A program made the position numbers and the translations under genes. Source: Lachnospiraceae bacterium (lineage in GTDB: Bacteria > Bacillota > Clostridia > Lachnospirales > Lachnospiraceae). Taken from it: DNA of 64,000 nucleotides. Below, one piece after another: positions 53,488 to 62,908 of the stretch. Position 1 is the first letter of the stretch; every line of letters begins with the position of its first letter. The notes beneath the pieces are model-generated. The model was not told where the DNA came from, did not search any database, and saw only the letters and a list, made by a program, of their open reading frames with translations. Location: positions 51,407 through 115,406 of the forward strand of contig JAAZZQ010000078.1 in assembly GCA_014239155.1 (NCBI GenBank), given 5' to 3'.

Positions 53488-55254
53488 ATGTATTATCTCA
53501 AGATTTTTGTCAAAACTTTTTTGTCGCTTTTTGCCATAATGCGTATCACGGGAATGTCAACAAAAAATCCGTGGTCACTCATTCTATTTTTAATTCTGTT
53601 GTATGTATTTACAAAACTTCACAGTGACCAAGTTGAAAGTCACATTATTTCTGGGGATATGACCCTTTCTGTTCTCACCAGTGTACTTTTTAGTATTTTT
53701 ACAATTTCAGCAACCTACCAGATTATATTAGGGGATATGACAAGTGTACTGTTTTGCACCAGTATTCTGCTACTAACGGGGATTGGACTTTTTATAGTTT
53801 ATTATTATTTAACCATCTGGTTTTTACAGGCGGCATCTAGCATAACGCTTATAGGTTCTGGTTACTCCTATGCATGGATTCCTTATCTGGCTGCTTTTAT
53901 CTGCATTTTGTGCTGGCTGCCCTATTTTCTATATGAATATCCCGGTGTGATGACACCGGACAGCATCAATCAATATGCACAGATTATTGGCGCCTATCAA
54001 CTGAACAATCATCACTCTATTGTGCACACAGCACTTATTGGCATGTTTTACAATATTGGCGTTTCTGTTACAGGAAACGCGCATACCGGACTTGCATTGT
54101 ACACAATTGCACAGATGATTTTTATGGCACTTGCCGCTGGATATGTCATTCGGACGCTGCAAAAAGCAGATATTATTATGCCTGTTGTGCTTCTCACGAT
54201 AGGCTTTTATGCATTGATGCCCTACAATGGCGCATATGCTGTCACAATCTGGAAGGATATCCCTTTTGCTGGCTGCATGACAATTTTTGCCGCAGCTTTA
54301 ATGCGATTTCTGGTGCGAGGCAGCTTTGCCACCTCCTCTGACACTGTTCCAAAACTACAAATAAGTGAATATTTTACTCTGTTAATTCCCTATGTTCTGT
54401 CGGGTACTTTGCTCTGCCTACTACGAACTAATGGATGGTATGTCTTTGTGATATCTATTCCATTTATTTTAATTGCATATCGCAAGTGGCTTAAAGTGAT
54501 ACTTCCAGTTCATCTAACGATACTGGCGCTTGTTTTGTTTGTCAAGTACCCTGTTATGCATGTTTATGAGATTCCGCAGACAGACTTTGTTGAATCACTG
54601 TCCATTCCTGTGCAACAGATTGCTCGTGTCATTGCAGAAGGAAAATCTATCACAGAGAGCGAGGCTGTCTATATTCAACAATTAATGGATTTAGACCAAA
54701 TCCCCACTGCCTATCAGCCTGCTTGTTCAGACAACATTAAAAATCTGATTCGTCAGAAAGGAAACGCTTCCCTCGAGTCAGACAAAGCAACATTTTTTAA
54801 AATGTGGTTTTCTATTGGCATTGAACACCCAAAGACATACTTTGATGCATATGTGGCACAGACAAATGGATATTGGTATCCTGATGTAGACTATGAGGTT
54901 GGTTTGGCAGATGGCATCTATGCAAATGAGTTCGGTCTTAGTTGGCAGCCTATTATCCGCGGAAATATCATTATAAAAATAAAAGAACTCTTATTCAAAC
55001 TCCCTAAAATAATACCTTTGTACGGATTATTGTGGAGTATGGGATTCCTATTATGGTTGATACTGCTGCTCACTGCACTCAGCCTGCGTATGGGTAAACC
55101 TGCGAGTGCGCTGGTCTGCCTGCCCTTTCTCCTGCTTATAATTACACTGTGCATCGCAGCCCCAGTTGCAACAGAGTTTCGGTATATATATGCTGCCTTC
55201 TATGCACTCCCATTGCTTATTGTATCACCTTTTGTCTATGAATCAAATCGATAA
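53488..55254 (+). CDS. DUF6020-type polytopic membrane protein
   Basis: 588 residues with about a dozen hydrophobic helices and one extracellular segment (~360-480). The motif YPGVMTPDSINQYAQ near residue 150 is typical of DUF6020 proteins, which resemble GT-C glycosyltransferases; a following NNHHSIVHTALIGMFY is also conserved. Probable surface polymer synthesis or modification. ATG follows GCGGAGG. Monocistronic, flanked by repeat elements on both sides. Confidence 0.8.
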   Translation: MYYLKIFVKTFLSLFAIMRITGMSTKNPWSLILFLILLYVFTKLHSDQVESHIISGDMTLSVLTSVLFSIFTISATYQIILGDMTSVLFCTSILLLTGIGLFIVYYYLTIWFLQAASSITLIGSGYSYAWIPYLAAFICILCWLPYFLYEYPGVMTPDSINQYAQIIGAYQLNNHHSIVHTALIGMFYNIGVSVTGNAHTGLALYTIAQMIFMALAAGYVIRTLQKADIIMPVVLLTIGFYALMPYNGAYAVTIWKDIPFAGCMTIFAAALMRFLVRGSFATSSDTVPKLQISEYFTLLIPYVLSGTLLCLLRTNGWYVFVISIPFILIAYRKWLKVILPVHLTILALVLFVKYPVMHVYEIPQTDFVESLSIPVQQIARVIAEGKSITESEAVYIQQLMDLDQIPTAYQPACSDNIKNLIRQKGNASLESDKATFFKMWFSIGIEHPKTYFDAYVAQTNGYWYPDVDYEVGLADGIYANEFGLSWQPIIRGNIIIKIKELLFKLPKIIPLYGLLWSMGFLLWLILLLTALSLRMGKPASALVCLPFLLLIITLCIAAPVATEFRYIYAAFYALPLLIVSPFVYESNR

Positions 55255-55263
55255 AGAATTGGG

Positions 55264-55431
55264 GAAAATAACTGATACAGATTACGCAATTAGAGGGAGA
55301 GTCCGTACTCTGTACTGAAAGTTTCTGTGCAGATTCTTAAGGATATTTTACATCTGCGCTATCGAAAAAATACACCAAAATATTTGTATAAGTTTTTTCA
55401 GTATAGAGTACTCTATGTATCAGTTATTTTC
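55264..55431. mobile_element. 168-bp inverted-repeat element (AAAATAACTGATAC ends)
   Basis: GAAAATAACTGATAC at 55264-55278 and its exact complement at 55417-55431; inner arms GTACTCTGTACTGAAA / GTACTCTATACTGAAA also pair. There is no ORF. It begins 10 bases after the DUF6020 stop. No target duplication is evident. Confidence 0.6.
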
Positions 55432-55439
55432 TTACAGTT

Positions 55440-55599
55440 ATTTAAGAACCGTAAATAAATAACATTATAAGATTATGCTGGATAGGTCTTCAAGTGTACA
55501 GGTCAAAAACGTAGATATAGCGGACTATATTGAGGGTTTTTGTCAATTGGAGATATAGACAAGCAAGATGGCAAAGTTATTTGTTTATGGTTCTATTAA
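55440..55599. repeat. 160-bp imperfect inverted repeat next to the lipoprotein gene
   Basis: Left TTAAGAACCGTAAATAAATAAC pairs imperfectly with TTAATAGAACCATAAACAAATAAC read from the right end. The right arm contains the stop codon of the 55596 gene. A MITE, or a long terminator-like structure between convergent genes. Confidence 0.4.
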
Positions 55600-56651
55600 T
55601 AGAGCACCGCAACATGTTCAATTCGATCCTCATTCATATCAAAAACGATAATATTCTCATTTGTCCTATGGTGTGCCATATAATACCTTCCATCAATTTC
55701 TGTGATATAATAAGGTGTTCCCCCAGATATACCAAATTGATTATAAAGTTCCTCATAATTCTCGTCTGCAAGCTTCTCAAGGTTGTCCGTCCTAAGAATA
55801 GTCGCGTAATCCTGATTTTCCTGATTATCTGTTGAAACCGTAATATAATAATAATTCCCAATCTTTGTTAACTGCACCATTCCTGCAATCTGGTCTGCTA
55901 CTGGATATTCAGCAAGTATTTCAAAGTCATCACCACTGGCATTGATTACCGCTTTGAGAATCTTTTGATTATTATGCCCTGACACAAAATAAAATGCATC
56001 CTCTATAATAGTAAACGACCGCACATAAACGCCATACAACACATCAATTTTCAAGATTTTTTCTACATATAATGGATAATATCCTCCTTGGTTGGGTGCA
56101 TTTGCTCTCTTTATAAAATACATTTCCCCTGTGATAGAACTCCACGCCAAAAATACTTCATTTTTTGCATCATATTGTATAAAGTGCGGGCGCATTCCAA
56201 TATTTTCAAGCGTTTGCGTATGCACATAATCATCCTGTATTTTCTGAAATGCCAGCAGACGATTATTTTCTGTATCGTCAACAAGAAGCATCTCTCCATC
56301 GGAAGCAATTGTGTGCGCATAATGAACCTCGTTTGTCAACACATTCCACTGATTTAACGAATCCGTAAGATTCTTATTGTAGATTATCTGATTGTGATAA
56401 CAGTCTACTATAAAATAGTTCTCATCAACTTTTGTAATATATGTCGCCACATTTAATGTGTCATATATATTTTTCTGACCATTGATTACAGGTTCAGAAA
56501 GCATTCCCTCATAAACACTATCTGGCAAATCATTATTATTCTGATTCTGCTCCCAGATAATTGTCTTTCCTTCCTTTTTCTCTGCACAAGCCGAAAAAAG
56601 TAACATTATCATAATAGGAAATATGTTTATTATATATCTCTTTCTATTCAT
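55596..56651 (-). CDS. Beta-propeller-like lipoprotein
   Basis: 351 residues. Lipoprotein signal IINIFPIMIMLLFSAC; the mature part has repeated blades of ~45-50 residues rich in Tyr/Phe (YITKVDENYFIVDCYHNQIIY, IASDGEMLLVDDTENNRLLAFQ, and so on), suggesting an NHL/WD-like propeller for surface binding. No enzymatic motif. A TATAAT at 56692-56697 is a likely -10 box. It stands alone between repeat elements. Confidence 0.7.
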   Translation of the reverse strand: MNRKRYIINIFPIMIMLLFSACAEKKEGKTIIWEQNQNNNDLPDSVYEGMLSEPVINGQKNIYDTLNVATYITKVDENYFIVDCYHNQIIYNKNLTDSLNQWNVLTNEVHYAHTIASDGEMLLVDDTENNRLLAFQKIQDDYVHTQTLENIGMRPHFIQYDAKNEVFLAWSSITGEMYFIKRANAPNQGGYYPLYVEKILKIDVLYGVYVRSFTIIEDAFYFVSGHNNQKILKAVINASGDDFEILAEYPVADQIAGMVQLTKIGNYYYITVSTDNQENQDYATILRTDNLEKLADENYEELYNQFGISGGTPYYITEIDGRYYMAHHRTNENIIVFDMNEDRIEHVAVLY

Positions 56652-56995
56652 AAAAAACCTCTGTTTTCTTGCAACAATTCAGACATAAGTTATTATAACA
56701 AAAATCCATTTCGCAATTGGATTTGATAACGGGATTTTATAAATTTAAAAACTACTTCTTAATCAATTTGCTTCTATCTCAATCTTTTCTCTCAATTAAT
56801 TAAAATCTATTTTACAATCACCTGTAAAACTTCCACCATGAGAATATAGCTGTTCTTTCTATTATAGACTATAAGTATCAAATGATGCAGAACCACTTCA
56901 TAGCGTCAAATCCACATTTTGTTGGTTAATGTATCTGTATCACTACACAACTCCATGTGACTTGTAATGTCATAATTTGCAATAAATGCAAAATC
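56652..56995. other. AT-rich intergenic region
   Basis: Apart from the -10 box of the lipoprotein gene, no gene or clear structure is seen here. It is followed by the second CTAG-bounded MITE. Confidence 0.4.
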
Positions 56996-57163
56996 CTAGA
57001 ACGTGTGTGAAAAATACTTTTTACCAGATGTGCGTTACAATTTGTGAGAAATTTGTGCCAAATGAAAAGTGCATAGCAGACTATGTAACCTGAATTCTGC
57101 ACAAATATCACGCAAAGCGGGATGTATAGATGTCATGCCATAACATATTTAGACACGCCCTAG
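56996..57163. mobile_element. CTAG-bounded MITE, copy 2 (168 bp)
   Basis: Begins CTAGAACGTGTGTGAAAAAT and ends TTTAGACACGCCCTAG. It aligns along its whole length with copy 1 (shared blocks include ATGTGCG, ACAATTTGTG, CTATG/CTACG, CCTGAATT and CAAATATCA). No ORF. Confidence 0.8.
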
Positions 57164-57367
57164 TACATCATTTCGGCTATCATTGCTGTCCAATAGACAT
57201 TTACTATTATAGCACTCTTCTTCTATTGGTTACAAGTGCCCAGTTTTATTACATTTTGCTATATTTCAACAAAATTTATTGTAACTTTTAACGTTGTTTG
57301 TGAATGTTTTATGAACATATCGTAAATGTAAAGTAAATATAAAATGAATAAACTTTTTATTTTTCTA

Positions 57368-57395
57368 TTGACCTTTGCAAAAATTTATGTATAAT
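57368..57395 (+). promoter_or_regulatory. Promoter of the Thr/Glu-repeat lipoprotein gene
   Basis: TTGACC (57368-57373), 16 bases, TATAAT (57390-57395), about 100 bases upstream of the start codon. Confidence 0.65.
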
Positions 57396-57501
57396 AATCA
57401 CTTGTAAGGCACAACAGGAATAAAAACAAAAATTTATTTCTGAAAATTATTTTAGCACTACATAGTGCATGCGCAATTGCGCGATATGGAGGAGAATCAT
57501 T

Positions 57502-57879
57502 ATGAAGAAAAGAATTTTAGCTACAATTATGACACTTACATTAGGCGCAGCAATGCTTACAGCATGCGGTTCATCAGCAGATGATGTGACTGCTCCTATT
57601 GAGACAAATGTAGTTGACACAACTTCTGCTCCTGTAGAGGAATCTACAGTACCTGCTACTGAGAATGTCGCTCCTGAGACTACTACTGAAGCAAATGATG
57701 CTGAACCTGCTACTACAGAAGAAGCTGCTACTGATGCAACTGCTACAGAAGAAGCTAATACTGAGACAAATACTACAGAAGAAGCTAATACTGATGCAAC
57801 TGCTACAGAAGAAGCTAATCTTGAGGTTTCTACAACTGAGGAAGCTGCTACAGATACAACAACCGAGGCTGCAAACTAA
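57502..57879 (+). CDS. Small lipoprotein with Thr/Glu/Ala repeats
   Basis: 125 residues from ATG 57502 behind GGAGGAG. Lipobox in AAMLTACG near residue 21. The mature protein is low complexity: Thr/Glu/Ala/Val, with degenerate tandem units such as ATEEANTETNTTEEANTDAT. DNA repeats of about 30-36 bases underlie it. Such proteins are probably extended surface stalks or sensors; the function is unknown. The upstream in-frame ATG at 57469 lacks a site. It is followed by a structured repeat and a terminator. Confidence 0.8.
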   Translation: MKKRILATIMTLTLGAAMLTACGSSADDVTAPIETNVVDTTSAPVEESTVPATENVAPETTTEANDAEPATTEEAATDATATEEANTETNTTEEANTDATATEEANLEVSTTEEAATDTTTEAAN

Positions 57880-57888
57880 TATTATATT

Positions 57889-57975
57889 GAGTAGGGGAAA
57901 AAACTTTTCCCCTACTTGTGTGCTGGGAGTCTGTCTGCCTTGCTGACAGACTCCATTTGGACGCCCATGTGCATA
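57889..57975 (+). repeat. Structured repeat, subfamily A copy 3
   Basis: GAGTAGGGGAA / TTTTCCCCTACTT stem, GTGTGCTGGGAG, inner GTCTGTCTGCCTTGCTGACAGAC hairpin region (positions 57930-57952), ending CATTTGGACGCCCATGTGCATA. It closely matches 32285-32367. It begins 10 bases after the lipoprotein stop. Confidence 0.8.
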
Positions 57976-58006
57976 AAAATCGAGCAGGCAATCCTGCTTG
58001 ATTTTT
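57976..58006 (+). terminator. Terminator of the lipoprotein gene
   Basis: ATCGAGCAGG pairs with CCTGCTTGAT (one G-T pair) around CAAT, followed by TTTTAT. Confidence 0.8.
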
Positions 58007-58040
58007 ATATATTTAGAATTCTCTTTTGAGAAAAGTGTTC

Positions 58041-58235
58041 CTAAATGGTATTTTTATATTTTGAATATGCAACCAATATACTATCACCTGTTCCAATCAT
58101 CATTTCCAATATCTTAGCCAATTTTTCCTGGGTCATTGCTTTTGGTATTACAATATGATTAACTTTTTTATCCCATATTTTTTCATACTCTTTTTCAAGT
58201 ATTTCAATTTACTCTAACGCACTATCATTTATCAT
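58041..58235 (-). pseudogene. Short gene interrupted by an in-frame TAA at codon 9
   Basis: ATG 58235 lies behind AGGAG. After eight codons (MINDSALE) a TAA at 58209-58211 interrupts a frame that otherwise runs to codon 64 (IEILEKEYEKIWDKKVNHIV... to KNTI). The downstream part is Lys/Glu/Ile-rich and looks like a real small helical protein. I do not recognise the family. Either a point-mutated gene or, less likely, a shorter gene starting at an internal ATG. Confidence 0.5.
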
Positions 58236-58349
58236 TTTTTCTCCTAACAACATAATTCCGAAAAGAGACATTTAAAATTGTAGCAAAATATTTTATTGAA
58301 TTTATAAAAATTCTTTTCTACAATTTCTTCTTTCAATTTTGATATGAAA

Positions 58350-59216
58350 TTAACTCTTATTATTTTCTGGAATCTGTCTTCCCTCATGGTCCATATAATA
58401 TTGGTCTCTATAAATCAGTTCAGAAACTGGCACAAGCTGATAACCAGCCTCCTTTAAAGTAGTAATGAGTGTATCTAGGGCTTCAGCAGTATATTTCGCT
58501 CCATTATGGCACAGAATAATTGACCCATTTCCAAGGTGGTTATTTTGTGTGACAGTTTTTATTATAGAATCCACACCATAATCCTTCCAGTCAAGACTGT
58601 CCACGTCCCATTGAATAGCATAATAATTACACTTCCTTGCGACTTTAATTAGTTTAGAGTCATAATCACCATATGGCGGTCGAAACAGAAACATGTCATA
58701 TCCTGTAAGTTCTTTCACCTTGTCATGTACAGACATGAGCTCTTTTTCCTTTTCAGAATCAGATATCTGACTCATATTTTTATGGTTTTGGCTATGATTC
58801 CCAAGATCATGACCTTCCGCAAGAATCATCTTAACATCATCTGGATAGGATTCTACCCATCCCCCTGTCATAAAAAATGTCACTTTGACATTATGCTTTT
58901 TTAGTATCTCCATAATTTTCCTTGTGTCATCGTTCCCCCATGCTGCGTCAAATGTCAACGCAATTTTTGGTTCCTCTGTCTGCACACAGTAAATCGGCAA
59001 CTCTCTGCCCCCTATGCTGGAACTAGTGGGCAGAATCGTGCCTTCTTCCCTATATCGCACTCCTAAAAGCCCTGCAAGCACTAAAATCGCCACTGCCATT
59101 GTTGTAACTTTTTTTGAAATATGGATTTCCTGTAAATATGCACTGATTTCCCGCAGATATTGAATTAGTACGCCGCTTGTCTGTGAATCATGAACGTCGT
59201 TACTTCTGCCAAGCAT
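58350..59216 (-). CDS. Polysaccharide deacetylase, PdaB-like
   Basis: 288 residues: an N-terminal membrane helix (~42-60), then a NodB deacetylase domain: LTFDAAWGNDD (motif 1), HSQNHKNMSQ (motif 2, metal His), FRPPYGDYD (motif 3), QWDVDSLDW (motif 4) and ILCHNG (motif 5, His). FDAAWG is characteristic of the sporulation PdaB group. It acts on N-acetyl groups of peptidoglycan or similar polymers outside the membrane. Alone on its strand; consistent with a spore former. Confidence 0.9.
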   Translation of the reverse strand: MLGRSNDVHDSQTSGVLIQYLREISAYLQEIHISKKVTTMAVAILVLAGLLGVRYREEGTILPTSSSIGGRELPIYCVQTEEPKIALTFDAAWGNDDTRKIMEILKKHNVKVTFFMTGGWVESYPDDVKMILAEGHDLGNHSQNHKNMSQISDSEKEKELMSVHDKVKELTGYDMFLFRPPYGDYDSKLIKVARKCNYYAIQWDVDSLDWKDYGVDSIIKTVTQNNHLGNGSIILCHNGAKYTAEALDTLITTLKEAGYQLVPVSELIYRDQYYMDHEGRQIPENNKS

Positions 59217-59301
59217 AAACTACCCTCATTATTTTTTATAAAATATATTAAGATAAAATAAATTGTATGACAATGTAGGAGTGTGTTTCATTTATATATT
59301 A

Positions 59302-60618
59302 TTATAAGTTGTTAGTTTGATTACACAATCTGTCAAGCATGTCAAAATATGTCTCAAATGTTTTTCTACAACACATGGGGTTAGAAATTTCTATTCCTTC
59401 TATGCATAACCCAATCAGCGCAAACGCCATTGCCATACGGTGATCTTCATATGTGTGAATTACTGCTGGTTGTGGCGTACCGGGATATATTGTAATAGCA
59501 TCTTGTTCCTCCTCACAGAAAATGCCAAGACGTGTAAGCTCTGTCACAATGGCATGAATACGGTCTGACTCCTGCAATCGAATATGCCCTATATTTTGAA
59601 TACGAACAGCACTGTCCGCAAAGGGAGCAAGCGCTGCAAGCGTCATCGTCTGATCGGAAAAATCCTTCATATCTACAGTGATACCTTTTAGTTTGTCCTT
59701 CGCGATTCTTTTTACTTCAATCCCATCTGACGTATCATTGACAACGCATCCCATCTGAAATAATAACTCTAAAAATTTTAAATCGCCCTGCATACATTTC
59801 CACGTAACATTTTTAACGATAGCTCTGCCGCCTGTAAGCGCTGCCGCTGCATAGAAATAGCAGGCTGCTGATACATCTGGCTCAATCTGATAACATCTGG
59901 CTGTGTAGGAAATGCCACTCTTCATGTAGTATTTTTTGCCGTCAAAATTTGCTATTGCACCAAATTGCTCCATCATTTTACGCGTAATTCGTATATAAGC
60001 ACCATCTTTGCGCGCACTTGTAACCTCAATGCAAAGTCCCGATTTTATCATAGGTGAAATTAGCATCAATGCACTTAAAAACTGCGTGCTCTCGCTAATA
60101 TCAAGCTTTACACTACACATTTTATTTACAGAAAATCTTCCACCAATTCCTCTAATACGAACGGGCAGAAATCCTTCTCTTTCCATGTAGACAATCTCTG
60201 CTCCTAGTTCTGTCAACACTTCAAAAAGCGGCTTCATCGGGCGTTTTTTCATCTGTTCTGAAGCATTTACTACAAAAGTCCCCTCTGCCATCGCAAGCAT
60301 TGCTGTTAAAAACCTCGCCGCTGTTCCAGCGCTACCGACATTGATTTCTCCTGTTGTGACAGGAATCCCTCCATTTAACCCTTTTATTGTAACTATTTTT
60401 GCCTCTTCATCAATCTCCACTTGAAAACCAAGCGTTTTTAATGAATCAAGAAAATTTCTTGAATCCTCGCTGAACAGTACTCCTCTTAGTGTTGTTGTTC
60501 CATCAGCAAGCGCTGCCATCAGCAGCGCTCTGTTTGTCATACTTTTTGATCCTGGCACTTCCACAACCCAATCAACCGGAGCATCCAATTTTTGTACTTT
60601 ATATATTTCATTTGTCAT
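59302..60618 (-). CDS. aroA: 5-enolpyruvylshikimate-3-phosphate synthase
   Basis: Shikimate pathway enzyme. 438 residues: PGSKSMTNRALLMAAL at the start (Lys/Ser for substrate), the NVGSAGTAARFLTAML loop, the KRPMKPL loop, SSTQFLSAL-like SESTQFLSALM, EPDVSAACYFYAAAAL, LQESDRI and YEDHRMAMA. The GSAGTAARF loop departs from the common GNAGTAMR and resembles glyphosate-tolerant class II enzymes. No other aro genes are adjacent. Start behind GGAAGGAATG. Confidence 0.95.
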   Translation of the reverse strand: MTNEIYKVQKLDAPVDWVVEVPGSKSMTNRALLMAALADGTTTLRGVLFSEDSRNFLDSLKTLGFQVEIDEEAKIVTIKGLNGGIPVTTGEINVGSAGTAARFLTAMLAMAEGTFVVNASEQMKKRPMKPLFEVLTELGAEIVYMEREGFLPVRIRGIGGRFSVNKMCSVKLDISESTQFLSALMLISPMIKSGLCIEVTSARKDGAYIRITRKMMEQFGAIANFDGKKYYMKSGISYTARCYQIEPDVSAACYFYAAAALTGGRAIVKNVTWKCMQGDLKFLELLFQMGCVVNDTSDGIEVKRIAKDKLKGITVDMKDFSDQTMTLAALAPFADSAVRIQNIGHIRLQESDRIHAIVTELTRLGIFCEEEQDAITIYPGTPQPAVIHTYEDHRMAMAFALIGLCIEGIEISNPMCCRKTFETYFDMLDRLCNQTNNL

Positions 60619-60705
60619 GATATCATTCCTTCCTTATTTTGCATTGTTGTAATATCAAATTGTTTCGTATAAAGTCTATCATACTACCTTGCTTTTCACA
60701 AGAAA

Positions 60706-62772
60706 CTATTTCACCACAAACAACTCATGCAACGCCCGCGTAGCAGCTACATACAAGAGCTTTGCCAGCTTAGGATTCTCCTTGTAGCCTTTCAAATCTG
60801 GCTTCCACAGAAGCACACAATCAAATTCAAGTCCCTTGGTTTCTGGCACTGTAAGTACCATCACACCCTTACTAAAACCGCTCTTATCCGAATCTATCAA
60901 CAGTATTTGATTTCTAAGATGCCTGACAACATTTTCTTTCTCCTCATCAGAAAAACAAATAACTGCCATTGTCTCATATCCTTTCTGTTGCATTTTAGTT
61001 AGAATTTCGACCGAAATGCCTGCTGCCTCCTCCCTAGAAATGCTTTCTATAAAGTGAACAGGTTCGCCATGCCTGATAACAGGTTCAATTTTGTAAGCCC
61101 CTCTTGATGCGCTAGTAAGAATCTTGCCGGCAAATTCCGAAATTTCAATCGTATTTCGGTAACTCTTTGCAAGTACTCGGAACTGATCTGTGCTGCTATC
61201 AAAGATTTTCTGGCACATATCATTCCACTCATTCATACCACACTCATAATTGACATTTTGCGACACATCCCCCATAATGGTAAAATAGCATTCTGGCAAC
61301 ACTGTATGCAAAGCATAGTAAACAATCGGTCCAAAGTCCTGTGCCTCATCAATAAAAACCTGTCCAAATTCTTCATCTGGCTTTCTTTGTAGTGCTCTAT
61401 AATAAATGAGAAGCATCGCGGCAACATCATACACATCAAAAATACCGCGTGAAATCTGTTCTATGACGGAATCCATATTAATATAGTATGCCTTTCCATA
61501 GATTTCGAGAAATTGCAAATACAAGTTGACTACAGTTCCTTTATAACAATAATTTGAAAAATAATTTTTGTATTGGACAAGTTTTTTCTTGTATATTCCA
61601 ATCTCCTCACGCCCTTGACACTGTAACTTAATACGGGTGCGTAGACGCTCATCTAAGGTCACCAAAAGTCGATTGATGGAATAGCTCGGATTTCCATTAA
61701 TAAAATCATCATTATTTTTCTGTGACAACAGCATACCAAGTTCCTCATCATACACCACACAATTGCCAAGAATATGCTCCCGCAATCTCTGCATATGTTG
61801 TTCTAACTCTGACGCAAACAACATCTTGCTCTTCCATGCAAGTTTTGGCGACGGCGATACTACTTGATACTTTTTCTTCCATTCTTTTTTTAATAAATGA
61901 ATTAACAGCTCATCCATGCGCATGTGCTTCACATCATATACATCTAATTCCGGAAGCCCGCCTGTGATGTAGTCAATCAGAATATCACTCCCTCCTACGA
62001 TACAAAATTCATTGGAGGTAAAACGCTCTTTGTAATTGTACATAATATAGGAAATTCGATGCATTGCCACTGTCGTTTTGCCGCTCCCCGCAACTCCCTG
62101 TACAATGACATTATGAAATGGACTCTCTCGTATAATCTCGTTTTGTTCCTTTTGAATCGTGGCAATAATATCTCCTAGTACGGCATCTCGGTTTTTGCTT
62201 AGATACTTTACAAGCAGCTCATCATTTGCCGCCACATCACTGTCATAAAATCCCTGTATACGTCCTTCTTCAATATCATATGTGCGTTTTAGATTTAGGT
62301 CTATATGATACTCACGACCCTTGCCGTCACTATGACTGTCGGGGATGTTGTAGGTCCCCTTTCCTAATTCATTCTCGTAATACACTGTAGAAATCGGTGC
62401 CCGCCAATCCACAATCTCTACATCAATCTTATTGCGCAGGACACCATGCTTTCCAATATAGATTGATTCAAATAACCGCTCGTCTAAATTGCGATAATCA
62501 ATCCTTCCAAAAAATGGTTTGTCATACGCTGCCTGATTTTTATTTAACTGGTTCAAACTGTGCTCCTCAAGGCTTCGGGAGGTCATCATTTGACCGTAAA
62601 GCTCCACATTACCACTCTGTACCTCGTCAAACAGCGCCTCTGTCTCCTTGTGGCGCTTCTCGTATTGCTGCTCATACTCTGCTATATTTGAGGCAATCAG
62701 TTCTCTACATTCCTTTAAGTGTACCATTTCTTGCTGCCACTCTTTACTCTTTGTCATTTTGTAATCCGACAT
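60706..62772 (-). CDS. helD: HelD-type UvrD/Rep-family helicase, RNA polymerase recycling factor
   Basis: 688 residues from ATG 62772, whose N-terminus is a long antiparallel coiled coil (about 5-75) as in HelD; the frame opens 23 codons upstream without a site. Then VEIVDWRAPISTVYYE, Walker A GVAGSGKTT (~226-234), DEAQDFG motif II, QNVNYEC, AKSYRN, LTVPETKGLEFDCVLL and a final VAATRALHELFVV (motif VI). HelD proteins pry stalled RNA polymerase off DNA. It is monocistronic, 87 bases upstream of aroA. Confidence 0.88.
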   Translation of the reverse strand: MSDYKMTKSKEWQQEMVHLKECRELIASNIAEYEQQYEKRHKETEALFDEVQSGNVELYGQMMTSRSLEEHSLNQLNKNQAAYDKPFFGRIDYRNLDERLFESIYIGKHGVLRNKIDVEIVDWRAPISTVYYENELGKGTYNIPDSHSDGKGREYHIDLNLKRTYDIEEGRIQGFYDSDVAANDELLVKYLSKNRDAVLGDIIATIQKEQNEIIRESPFHNVIVQGVAGSGKTTVAMHRISYIMYNYKERFTSNEFCIVGGSDILIDYITGGLPELDVYDVKHMRMDELLIHLLKKEWKKKYQVVSPSPKLAWKSKMLFASELEQHMQRLREHILGNCVVYDEELGMLLSQKNNDDFINGNPSYSINRLLVTLDERLRTRIKLQCQGREEIGIYKKKLVQYKNYFSNYCYKGTVVNLYLQFLEIYGKAYYINMDSVIEQISRGIFDVYDVAAMLLIYYRALQRKPDEEFGQVFIDEAQDFGPIVYYALHTVLPECYFTIMGDVSQNVNYECGMNEWNDMCQKIFDSSTDQFRVLAKSYRNTIEISEFAGKILTSASRGAYKIEPVIRHGEPVHFIESISREEAAGISVEILTKMQQKGYETMAVICFSDEEKENVVRHLRNQILLIDSDKSGFSKGVMVLTVPETKGLEFDCVLLWKPDLKGYKENPKLAKLLYVAATRALHELFVVK

Positions 62773-62908
62773 ATCATACCCATACCTTTCTAAGAACTTT
62801 TGTCCTTTCCCATTTACAGGGTTTGTATACGTACTTCCCATTGTGGGGTTGCGTATTGTGATTGTTCTGTTATAATTCTGTCATGTTTGCATACATAACA
62901 GAATTGAA

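Noticed and set aside
57640-57879. CRISPR-like array suggested by regular repeats
   Set aside because: The repeats are inside an open reading frame, degenerate, contiguous without unique spacers, and encode a Thr/Glu/Ala repeat protein.
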